DNA of 64,000 bases from Coriobacteriaceae bacterium (GTDB lineage: Bacteria > Actinomycetota > Coriobacteriia > Coriobacteriales > Coriobacteriaceae): NCBI GenBank assembly GCA_902835305.1, contig CADFMD010000011.1, positions 1-64,000 on the forward strand, in the 5' to 3' direction. The notes below the pieces were generated by a model. That model was not told the origin of the DNA and searched no databases. It saw only the letters and a program-made list of their open reading frames with translations. Every line of letters starts with the position of its first letter. Positions within the stretch are counted from its first letter, which is position 1. Made by a program: the position numbers and the translations under genes. Below are positions 18,134 to 25,782 of this stretch, piece after piece.

Positions 18134-20323
18134 ATGAAAAACATCCTGCACCTGTTTAAGCGCGATGTCCAAAACGTGTCTCGCTCCGTGATCGGCATGG
18201 TCGTCGTGATGGGCCTGATCATCGTGCCATGTCTCTATGCATGGTTTAACATCGCCGGAAGCTGGGATCCCTACGGCAATACCGGCAACCTTAAGATTGC
18301 AGTGGTCAACACCGATGAGGGTTACGAGAGCGATCTGATTCCCGTCGAGGTCAACGTGGGCGAAAACGTAACCGCCACCCTGCGCGGCAACGAGAACTTC
18401 GACTGGGTCGTCCTCAACGACCGCGATAAGGCGATTGAGGGCGTTAAGTCGGGCGCGTACTACGCTGCCGTCGTTATCCCTAAAACGTTTAGCGCCGACA
18501 TGATGACGCTTTTCTCGACCGAGGTGAAGCACGCCGATATCGAGTTCTATGAGAACCAGAAGGCCAACGCCATCGCACAGATCGTGACTGAAAAGGGTTC
18601 GAGCGCCGTCCAGAGTCAGGTCAACGAGACCTTTACCAAGACCATCACGACCATCGGCCTTAAGACCGTGTCCAGCCTGCTCGACTATATGAGTACCGAC
18701 CAGGTGAGCAACTTTATCGCCAATCTGTCCTCGACGCTGGGCGATTCGGTCGAGGACCTGCAGGACGTTCAGACGAGTGCGACGTCGCTCGCGGGCATTT
18801 TGAGCTCCACGTCCGATTCACTGACATCGGCGGGCGGCATGCTCAAGCAGACGGGCACCGTTGATGAGTCGACGAAGCAGCTGATGGAGCACGCCAAGAG
18901 CGGCATCAATGATTCCAAGGAAGCGCTCAAGGCCGCCAACGATGCCGTTGACGCGGCGATTGACGGAAGCGCGGGCTCGTTCGACAACGTGTCCGCCGAG
19001 CTTGCGAAGGCATTCGATGCCGCGAATCAGCATGTTGACCTTACGGTGTCTCAGCTCAACGAAGCCGCAGCGGCGCTCAATACGCGTGCTGACGATATCG
19101 ATGCGATGGCCGATCAGCTCCGCAACCTTGCCGACCAGGTGAGTGATGACAAGCTCAAAGACGGTCTCGAGTCCGCTGCGACGTCGCTGGGCAGAATTGC
19201 CGTGGAGTACCGCAACAATGCGAAGGACCTGACGGCGACCGCAAAGTCCCTTTCGGACGGCATGGCGGAGGTCAACAACTCGCGTGCCGAGGTCGACCAG
19301 GCCATCGCCGATGCCAAGGCGGGTATCTCGGGAGCCAAGTCCGACTACGATTCCACGTTCTCGGTTAAGGCCAAGGAGCTCAAGAAGACCATCTCGGGCG
19401 TTCTGGATTCCCTGAACGGTATCTCGGGTGACTTGGATAGCGCCGTGAGCGGTCTGACCGACGCCTCTGGCTCGCTCGCAAAGGGTCTGTCCAAAGCCGC
19501 AAAGCTCGTCAACAAGGCTTCTGACCAACTGGGTGAGGCGTCGGACAAGATTAGCGCTTTCAAGGACGAGCTCGACGGTGCTCTTATGTCGGACGATCTG
19601 GCCACGATCAAGACGATGATCGGCAACGATCCCGAGGGTCTGGCCGTGTCGCTTTCTGGCCCCGTTGCGCTCGATCGCAAGCCGGTCTATCCGATCCGCA
19701 ACTACGGTTCGGCCATGGCGCCGTTCTACACGATTTTGTCGCTGTGGGTGGGCTCGATTGTTCTGGCGGCCATGATGAAGGTCTCGGTTGACGATGAGCT
19801 TATCAACGAGCTCATCCCCGTACGCCTGCACGAGATCTATCTGGGCCGTTACCTGTTCTTTGGCGGTTTGGCCCTGCTGCAGGCAACGCTCGTGTGCGCG
19901 GGCGACATTCTGTTCTTTGGCATTCAGTGCGACAACCCGCTGCAGTTTGTGCTGGCGGGCTGGGTCGCGAGTCTCGTGTTCTCCAATATCGTCTACACGC
20001 TCACGGTTTCGTTTGGCGATATCGGCAAGGCGCTCGCTGTCGTGCTGTTGGTCATGCAGGTCGGCGGTTCAGGCGGTACGTTCCCCATCGAGATGACCGG
20101 CCCCGTGTTCCAGGCGATTTACCCGTTCCTGCCGTTTACCCACGGCATCAACGCCATGCACGCCGCCATGGCTGGCGCCTACCATATGGAGTACTGGGTT
20201 GAGCTGGGTATCTTGGCGAGCTATCTGATTCCGTCGCTGGCCCTGGGCGTCATCTTCCGCCGTCCGGTCATCAAAGCCAACGACTGGATCATCGAAAAGC
20301 TGGAATCAACAAAGCTTATCTAG
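18134..20323 (+). CDS. YhgE/Pip-family membrane protein (second copy)
   Basis: It starts on the base after the upstream TAA, so the two are surely co-translated. The N-terminal TM leads into IIVPCLYAWFNIAGSWDPYG. A long coiled-coil-prone Ala/Ser/Asp-rich region spans about 180-480. The C-terminal TM block includes VGGSGGTFPIEMTGPVFQ and ends with FRRPVIKANDWI. At 729 aa it lacks the extra C-terminal domain of its neighbour. The pair probably forms a hetero-oligomer, which is inferred from adjacency and paralogy. Confidence 0.9.
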   Translation: MKNILHLFKRDVQNVSRSVIGMVVVMGLIIVPCLYAWFNIAGSWDPYGNTGNLKIAVVNTDEGYESDLIPVEVNVGENVTATLRGNENFDWVVLNDRDKAIEGVKSGAYYAAVVIPKTFSADMMTLFSTEVKHADIEFYENQKANAIAQIVTEKGSSAVQSQVNETFTKTITTIGLKTVSSLLDYMSTDQVSNFIANLSSTLGDSVEDLQDVQTSATSLAGILSSTSDSLTSAGGMLKQTGTVDESTKQLMEHAKSGINDSKEALKAANDAVDAAIDGSAGSFDNVSAELAKAFDAANQHVDLTVSQLNEAAAALNTRADDIDAMADQLRNLADQVSDDKLKDGLESAATSLGRIAVEYRNNAKDLTATAKSLSDGMAEVNNSRAEVDQAIADAKAGISGAKSDYDSTFSVKAKELKKTISGVLDSLNGISGDLDSAVSGLTDASGSLAKGLSKAAKLVNKASDQLGEASDKISAFKDELDGALMSDDLATIKTMIGNDPEGLAVSLSGPVALDRKPVYPIRNYGSAMAPFYTILSLWVGSIVLAAMMKVSVDDELINELIPVRLHEIYLGRYLFFGGLALLQATLVCAGDILFFGIQCDNPLQFVLAGWVASLVFSNIVYTLTVSFGDIGKALAVVLLVMQVGGSGGTFPIEMTGPVFQAIYPFLPFTHGINAMHAAMAGAYHMEYWVELGILASYLIPSLALGVIFRRPVIKANDWIIEKLESTKLI

Positions 20324-20478
20324 TACAGCAACGTTAACGCCGATGCAGCGCTAATGCCAGCGAGCGAGCCGCATTTGCGCCAAGGTGACGTGAAATGAAA
20401 GGGCACTGACCTTCTGGTCGCGCCCTTGAAATTGATCGTTAGATTGGCGTGAATGCGGCTCGCGCAGCGTCGGCCGGT

Positions 20479-20500
20479 CCGCCGTTCGGTAGAACGGCGG
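20479..20500. repeat. REP-like palindrome between yhgE and the DMT transporter
   Basis: CCGCCGTTC-GGTA-GAACGGCGG, a perfect 9-bp stem. It shares GGTCCGCCGTTC with the element at 14895. The rest of 20324-20520 shows no gene. Confidence 0.7.
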
Positions 20501-20524
20501 AACAAAATGCTTTAGTGGGCTGGA

Positions 20525-20593
20525 TTGCGATGCAACACCGGTTGTTGCTACAGTAGCGGGGCGTACCGGGGGTCCGGTGCGCCCCGTTTTATT
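20525..20593 (+). promoter_or_regulatory. candidate promoter running straight into a terminator-like hairpin
   Basis: TTGCGA (20525-20530), an 18-nt spacer and TACAGT (20549-20554) could start transcription near 20561. Stem CGGGGCGTACC / GGTGCGCCCCG at 20557-20586, ending in TTTTATTT, begins at the same point. Either the hairpin terminates the yhgE operon and the promoter is spurious, or it attenuates the transporter gene. Confidence 0.45.
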
Positions 20594-20661
20594 TGACCAT
20601 GAGGCGGCACGCGGCCATGCACGTGCGGACACCACGCCCAGACTGAGCGCGAGGATGCCCT

Positions 20662-21645
20662 ATGGCCCAGAATGCCGTTGATGAAATCGAAAACATGCCC
20701 GATAGCCCTGTAGCGCGCGAAGACCTGGGTGCCGGCGGCACCTCCCGCGGCGCCGGCGCGCGTTCGCCGTTGTTCTGGAAGGTCTTGCTGCTTTCGGTGG
20801 CGGTCATCTGGGGCTATTCCTTTACCACCATGAAAGATGCGCTCGATACCGTTCCGGTGTTCGAGCTGGTCTACGTTCGCTTTCTCCCGGCTTCGCTGGT
20901 TATGTTCGCCATCTTCCGTAAACGCATCATCGCACACTTTAATGCTCGCAACCTTATCGTCGGGCTGGGCATGGGTGCGCTCATGTGGGGAGCATACGGA
21001 CTGCAGACGATTGGCCTGGCACAGACCACGGCAGGCAAGAGTGCATTTTTGACGGGCACGTACTGTATCCTTGTGCCGTTTGCCAGCTATGTCCTGAGCG
21101 GCGAAAAGCTCACTCGCTATAACCTGGGTGCGGCACTGCTGTGCCTGGCGGGCATTGGCCTGGTGGCACTCGATAGCGTCGAGTTCAATATCGGCGATGC
21201 CATTACGCTGGGCGGCGCGGTCTTCTTCGCCATCCAGATGGCGGTGACCGCCAAGTACGGTCGCAAAATGGACATCAACGTCATCACGTTTTGGATGTTT
21301 GTGGGCAATGGCATCCTAAGCCTGGTCTCGTCGCTGCTATTCGAGACCCAGGCGCCTCTGTCCGTGTGGACGCCGAATTTTATCTGTGTGATGGCGTTTC
21401 TCTCGGTGGGCTGCACATGCGTGGCTCTGCTCATCCAAAACGTCGGCCTGGCGCATGTCCCGGCTTCGACGGGCTCGCTGCTCCTTTCGATGGAATCGCC
21501 TTCGGGCGTGTTGTTTTCGGTGCTGCTGATGGGGGAGGCGCTCACCTCGCGCCTGCTCGCCGGCTTTGTGCTTATCTTCCTGTCGATTATCTTGAGCGAG
21601 ACTCACTTCGATTTTTTGCGTCGAAAGCCGCGCTCGCAATTGTAA
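20662..21645 (+). CDS. DMT-superfamily (EamA) transporter
   Basis: About ten hydrophobic helices in two EamA repeats are visible after a hydrophilic 45-residue N-terminus. The first repeat ends near GVALDSVEFNIGDAITL and the second has VPASTGSLLLSMESPSGVLF, typical of drug/metabolite exporters. The substrate cannot be read from sequence. ATG 20662 follows GAGGATG. A strong terminator follows. Confidence 0.9.
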   Translation: MAQNAVDEIENMPDSPVAREDLGAGGTSRGAGARSPLFWKVLLLSVAVIWGYSFTTMKDALDTVPVFELVYVRFLPASLVMFAIFRKRIIAHFNARNLIVGLGMGALMWGAYGLQTIGLAQTTAGKSAFLTGTYCILVPFASYVLSGEKLTRYNLGAALLCLAGIGLVALDSVEFNIGDAITLGGAVFFAIQMAVTAKYGRKMDINVITFWMFVGNGILSLVSSLLFETQAPLSVWTPNFICVMAFLSVGCTCVALLIQNVGLAHVPASTGSLLLSMESPSGVLFSVLLMGEALTSRLLAGFVLIFLSIILSETHFDFLRRKPRSQL

Positions 21646-21656
21646 ACAACTTGTTG

Positions 21657-21683
21657 CGCCGCCCTCCTGGGGCGGCGTTTTTT
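21657..21683 (+). terminator. intrinsic terminator after the DMT transporter
   Basis: Arms CGCCGCCC / GGGCGGCG with a 5-nt loop and TTTTTT. Confidence 0.9.
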
Positions 21684-21761
21684 ATGACTCGCCTTTAAAG
21701 TTGTACCTTGCACTTTACGCTATCAAAGTGCTTACTGCAAAAACGTTACTGGAGGGCATTT

Positions 21762-23060
21762 ATGGCACCAGCTCAGTCCGATCTTCAACCGCAATCAGCG
21801 CCCAAGGCCACCGCAGCGGCGCAGGCCGCTATCGGTGACGGTCTCGTTGCAGAAGCTCAGGCTTTTGCAGACGAGCTCGCTGCGTGGCGACACGATTTAC
21901 ACCAGATGCCCGAGCTGGGTAATAGCCTCCCACAGACCTCTGCGTATATTCAAGCGCGCCTGACCGAGATGGAAATCCCATTTGCCACGCTCGTCGATGG
22001 TTCCTGTGTCGTGGGCCTTGTCGGCGCCGGTGCCGCCGCGGCCCAGGGCAATGGCGTCTGCACGGACGAACAGGCCGGTACGGTCATCATGCTCCGTGGC
22101 GACATGGATGCCCTGCCCGTTGCCGAAGAGTCAGGCGAGCCTTTCGCCTCTACGAACGGCTGCATGCACGCATGTGGACACGATATGCACGCGACGGCGT
22201 TGCTTGGAGCGGCGCGCCTGCTCAAGGCCCGCGAGTCTGCGCTTGTCGACGCCAACGCCACGGTTAAGTTGCTGTTCCAGCCGGGCGAGGAAACCTTTGA
22301 GGGTGCCCGCGCCGCCATCGCCGACGGTCTGCTGCAGAACCCGCGTCCCCAGGCCGCCTTTGCCATGCATGTCAATAGCCAGTCGCCGCTTGGCCTGGTG
22401 CTCTACGGCAGCCCGGCGCTCTCGGGCGTGTACGGTTTTCGCATCACGCTTCAGGGCAAGGGCGGCCATGGCTCGAGCCCCGAGATCTGCATCGACCCCA
22501 TCGCGGCCGGCGTCCATGTGCATCTGGCGCTTCAGGAGCTTATCTCTCGCGAGGTGCCGGCGGCCAAGGAGGTCGCGCTTACCGTTGGCAAGTTCGCCGG
22601 CGGTCAGGCCGCAAATGTCATCCCCGACACTTGTGTGCTCGAGGGAACGCTGCGTGGCTTCGACGTCGAGCTCATGGAGCACCTCAAGACCCGCATCGCG
22701 GAGGTCGTCAAAGGCGTTGCCACGACCTATCGTACGCCGGCGACTATCGAGACACTCTCGGATGTTCCCCCGCTCGTACTCGACGACGGCATGACGCAGG
22801 CGTCGCTTGGCTACGTGGGCGCGGTGCTGCCCAAGTCCGCCTTCCTGCCGCTGTTCCACGCCATGGCGAGCGAGGACTTCGCGTTGATCTCGAGCGAGAT
22901 CCCGAGCGCGTACTTTACCGTGGGCGCTGCTGTGACTGATACGGACGAGCATTTTGCTCAGCATCATCCCAAGGCGCGCTTTAACGATGCCGAGCTTCCT
23001 CTCGGCGCCGCGGCTTATGCCGCCGTCGCTCTCGGATACATTGCGGACCACAAGGAGTAA
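21762..23060 (+). CDS. M20-family metallopeptidase (amidohydrolase)
   Basis: It is a zinc-dependent hydrolase of N-acyl amino acids or small peptides. Metal ligands are in MLRGDMDALPV and HACGHDMHATALLGAARLL, the catalytic Glu region is GEETFEGA, and the lid domain has the GGHGSSPE motif. C-terminal ASEDFALISSEIPSAYF supplies a further ligand. ATG 21762 follows GGAGGG. The frame is open to 21708, but that lacks a ribosome site. It is followed 3 nt later by a broken MFS gene, probably once its transporter partner. Confidence 0.93.
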   Translation: MAPAQSDLQPQSAPKATAAAQAAIGDGLVAEAQAFADELAAWRHDLHQMPELGNSLPQTSAYIQARLTEMEIPFATLVDGSCVVGLVGAGAAAAQGNGVCTDEQAGTVIMLRGDMDALPVAEESGEPFASTNGCMHACGHDMHATALLGAARLLKARESALVDANATVKLLFQPGEETFEGARAAIADGLLQNPRPQAAFAMHVNSQSPLGLVLYGSPALSGVYGFRITLQGKGGHGSSPEICIDPIAAGVHVHLALQELISREVPAAKEVALTVGKFAGGQAANVIPDTCVLEGTLRGFDVELMEHLKTRIAEVVKGVATTYRTPATIETLSDVPPLVLDDGMTQASLGYVGAVLPKSAFLPLFHAMASEDFALISSEIPSAYFTVGAAVTDTDEHFAQHHPKARFNDAELPLGAAAYAAVALGYIADHKE

Positions 23061-23063
23061 TCC

Positions 23064-23908
23064 ATGTCCCAGCAAAGTAAATTTTTCCCCGGCTGGCTCG
23101 TGGTGGCCTCCGGCTTTGTCATCATGGCCACGTGCTACACCATTTTCGTTAACTGCATGACTATTCCTTCCGCACCAAGCCTTCCGAGATTGGCCTGAAG
23201 CCGCTCGGCGAGAACCCGGGCGATCCGTCCGTCTCGACGGCTGGCGACAAGGACGAGCGCACGGCGCCCGAGGTTAACGTTGGCTGGTCTCGCATCAAGA
23301 AGAGCCCGGCGTTTTGGCTGCTTGTCGTCGCCTTCCTCTTTATGGGGCTTGTCAATGGCGCCATCCTGCCCAACCAAGTTACGAACATGACGAGCGTTAC
23401 CGTCAACGGCGCCAAGATCGTCACGGGCGGCCACGACCCCATGTGGGCGGGCACCGTGCTTTCGGCCTATATGGTTACGGTCGTTATCGCCAAGATTTCG
23501 CTCGGCGCCATCTACGATCGTTTTGGTTTGCGCTTTGGCAACGTGCTGGGTTCCGTTGCGTGTATTGTCGCCTGTGTGGCGCTGTGCTTCCCGACGACGG
23601 ACCTTAGTCCTATTGTGGCCGCTGCGAGCTTTGGTATCGGAACGTGCATGGGCACCATCACGCCTACCATCGCCGCGTCCAAGCAGTTTGGCATGGCCGA
23701 CCTCGGCAAGGTCACGGGCACCATTACCTCGCTCGAGATGGTCGGCGGCACCGTGGGCGCCATTGTCTCGGGCGTGCTGTTCGATGCCACGGGCTCCTTT
23801 GCGAGCACCTGGATTGTGTGCCTGGCGTGCTCCGTGGTCATGCTCGTGTTCCTGCTGGCATCCGAGCCCATCGCCGCCAAGCTGCGCGCAAGCGTGGCGG
23901 GGGAGTAG
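23064..23908 (+). pseudogene. MFS transporter with an internal deletion and frameshift
   Basis: The reading frame starts well (MSQQSKFFPGWLVVASGFVI, first TM helix) 3 nt after the peptidase gene. At about 23160 it jumps to a cytosolic-loop sequence (SFRTKPSEIGLKPLGENPG) in another frame, so translation from the ATG stops at 23199. Helices about 2-6 are missing, then the C-terminal half (residues from AFWLLVVAFLFMGLV) is intact to a normal stop. OFA-type MFS proteins are about 400-420 aa, so 450-500 bp were probably lost. A C-terminal fragment could be translated from ATG 23342 but would not transport. Confidence 0.88.
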
Positions 23909-23940
23909 CGGGTCGCCGCCTATTCCTGTTTGCCTGTTCT

Positions 23941-24008
23941 GCCCGTGGCTGCCCTGGAAGCCGAATGGATGCTCGTACCGTCATTCGGTTTCCAGGGCAG
24001 CCACGGGC
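23941..24008. repeat. 27-bp stem inverted repeat
   Basis: GCCCGTGGCTGCCCTGGAA and its continuation pair with TTCCAGGGCAGCCACGGGC, the whole arm being about 27 bp with one mismatch and a 14-nt loop. There is no T-run. It is first of three back-to-back palindromes in a 300-bp gene-free gap before hisS. Confidence 0.85.
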
Positions 24009-24017
24009 CTACGAAAT

Positions 24018-24081
24018 GATCTCTTTTCCTCCGTCCCCAAGGGATCACGTAATCCGAAGGGGACGGAGGAAAAGGGATCAC
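24018..24081. repeat. inverted pair of the TCCTCCGTCCCC dispersed repeat
   Basis: Two units face each other: TTTTCCTCCGTCCCC (24024-24038) and GGGGACGGAGGAAAA, with GATC-type flanks. The same unit occurs at 55928-55960 and 62671-62702. A facing pair of one unit is the architecture of a REPIN. Confidence 0.85.
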
Positions 24082-24086
24082 AAACC

Positions 24087-24146
24087 GCGGCGGCGTGTCT
24101 GGCCGAACGAGTCCCCATACCCTCGTTCGGTCAGACACGCCGCCGC
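24087..24146. repeat. 25-bp stem inverted repeat before hisS
   Basis: GCGGCGGCGTGTCTG... pairs with ...CAGACACGCCGCCGC over 25 bp with one mismatch and a 10-nt loop. It lies just upstream of the hisS -10 box and may act as a terminator-like or insulating structure, though it has no T-run. Confidence 0.8.
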
Positions 24147-24163
24147 GTTGCTGCTTTGTGCCG

Positions 24164-24169
24164 TATAAT
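24164..24169 (+). promoter_or_regulatory. -10 box of hisS
   Basis: A perfect TATAAT 43 nt before the start codon. No good -35 is visible at 16-18 nt. Confidence 0.5.
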
Positions 24170-24211
24170 GTCCACTACCTATGACGCGATACAAAAGAAA
24201 GGTGTTTGCCC

Positions 24212-25525
24212 ATGCAGGCACAGAAGGCGGAGGGAACCCGCGACCTTATCGGCGCTGAGATGCGCGCCTGGCAAAAGATGCAGCAGATTGCTGCCGGCGT
24301 GTTCGAGCCGTTTGGCTTTAAGCCCATCGAGACGCCCGCCATCGAGCAGGTGGACGTGTTTGTCCACGGCATCGGCCAGTCGACCGACGTCGTGCGCAAG
24401 GAGATGTTCCGCGTGTTTAGCGGCGCCAACCTGGAGCGCGTCTTTACCGAGGGCACCGATACCAAGCTCAAGCCCAAGCAGCGCCTGGCGCTTCGTCCCG
24501 AGGGCACGGCTGGCGTGGTGCGCGCCGTCGTGGAGAACAACTTGGTGCCCCAGGGCTCCACGCCGTTTAAGGCTTACTACGCCGAGGCCATGTTCCGTGG
24601 CGAGCGTCCCCAGAAGGGCCGCTTGCGCCAGTTCCATCAGGTGGGCATCGAGTGGCTCGGCGCTCCCGATCCGGCGGCAGACGCCGAGTGCATCATCATG
24701 CTCATGGAGTTTTACAAGCGCCTGGGCTTCGATCTTTCCAAGCTCCGTCTGCTCATTAACTCGATGGGCGACGCTCGGTGCCGTCCGGCTTACCGCGAGC
24801 AGGTCAAGCAGTTTATCCTCGATCACGCTGACGAGATGTGTGACGAGTGCCGCGAGCGCGCCGAGCTCAACCCGCTGCGTGCCTTCGACTGCAAGAACGA
24901 CCACTGCCGCGAGATCATGGCCGACGCGCCGCTGATGGGCGACAACCTGTGCGACGAGTGCCGCGAGCACTACGAGCAGGTCAAGCGCTATCTGGATGCC
25001 GCCGGTATCGAGTATGTCGAGGATCCCACACTGGTGCGTGGTCTGGACTACTACACCCGTACCGTCTTTGAGGTCGAGGCTCCCGGCGCCGGTGTCGGCT
25101 CCATTGGTGGCGGCGGTCGCTATGACGGTCTGGTCGAGCTCGAGGGTGGCAAGCCCACGGCGGGCGTCGGCTTCGCTGTCGGTTTTGAGCGCGCCCTGCT
25201 GGCCCTGCAGGCCTGTGGTAACGACTTGGGTGCCGAGGAGGCCCCGTGCGTCTACGTCGCCAACGCCGGCAAGGAGCTGCGCCAGAACGTCTTTGCCATC
25301 ACGCAGGAGCTTCGCGCCGCTGGCATCGTGACCGAGGCCGACTACCAGGGTCGTTCGCTCAAAGCTCAGTTTAAGCAGGCCGACAAGGTTGGCGCCAAGC
25401 TCATTTTGGTCCTGGGTGGCGACGAGCTTGCCGCCGGCAAGGTCAAGGTGCGCGACATGGAGAGCCATGAAGAGGTCCTTGCCGATCTGGCCAACGTCGT
25501 CGAGGCGGTTCGCGAGCGCCTGTAG
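24212..25525 (+). CDS. hisS: histidine--tRNA ligase
   Basis: This class II aminoacyl-tRNA synthetase charges tRNA-His. Motif 1 region EPFGFKPIETPAIE, motif 2 AEAMFRGERPQKGRLRQFHQ and the HisA motif LVRGLDYYTRTVFE are present, with motif 3 in GVGFAVGFERAL. A Cys-rich insertion (CDECRERAELNPLRAFDC, CDECREHYEQ) is visible in the middle domain. ATG 24212 follows AAAGGTG. An in-frame TTG at 24206 is unlikely. Length 437 aa is normal. A terminator follows. Confidence 0.97.
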   Translation: MQAQKAEGTRDLIGAEMRAWQKMQQIAAGVFEPFGFKPIETPAIEQVDVFVHGIGQSTDVVRKEMFRVFSGANLERVFTEGTDTKLKPKQRLALRPEGTAGVVRAVVENNLVPQGSTPFKAYYAEAMFRGERPQKGRLRQFHQVGIEWLGAPDPAADAECIIMLMEFYKRLGFDLSKLRLLINSMGDARCRPAYREQVKQFILDHADEMCDECRERAELNPLRAFDCKNDHCREIMADAPLMGDNLCDECREHYEQVKRYLDAAGIEYVEDPTLVRGLDYYTRTVFEVEAPGAGVGSIGGGGRYDGLVELEGGKPTAGVGFAVGFERALLALQACGNDLGAEEAPCVYVANAGKELRQNVFAITQELRAAGIVTEADYQGRSLKAQFKQADKVGAKLILVLGGDELAAGKVKVRDMESHEEVLADLANVVEAVRERL

Positions 25526-25582
25526 CGCATCATTTTGAGCTGCGGGTCCGCTTGAGTGTCTCGTCCATTGCGAGCGATTGTT

Positions 25583-25622
25583 ACGGGGGTGTTTCGCATT
25601 TATGCGGAATGCCCCCGTTTGT
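25583..25622 (+). terminator. intrinsic terminator after hisS
   Basis: A 17-bp stem with G-U pairs (ACGGGGGTGTTTCGCAT / ATGCGGAATGCCCCCGT), a tiny TT loop, and TTTGTGT. Confidence 0.88.
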
Positions 25623-25678
25623 GTATGCCGTCCACCGAGAAATACGACCATTTAGAGCAAAAACCCTTGCAATGCAGA

Positions 25679-25738
25679 AAATACTTTTGTGTGGTAAAGC
25701 GCAATCAGTGTCGAAAGTATTTCGCAAGCGCCTATAAT
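25679..25738 (+). promoter_or_regulatory. ppc promoter with a 9-bp inverted repeat upstream
   Basis: TATAAT at 25733-25738 lies 45 nt before the chosen start. AAATACTTT (25679-25687) and AAAGTATTT (25714-25722) form an inverted repeat covering the -35 region, which suits a repressor or activator site. The regulator is unknown. Confidence 0.45.
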
Positions 25739-25782
25739 GAATACCGCATGTTACGTGCATAGAAGGAGGAATGGGAGGAAAC

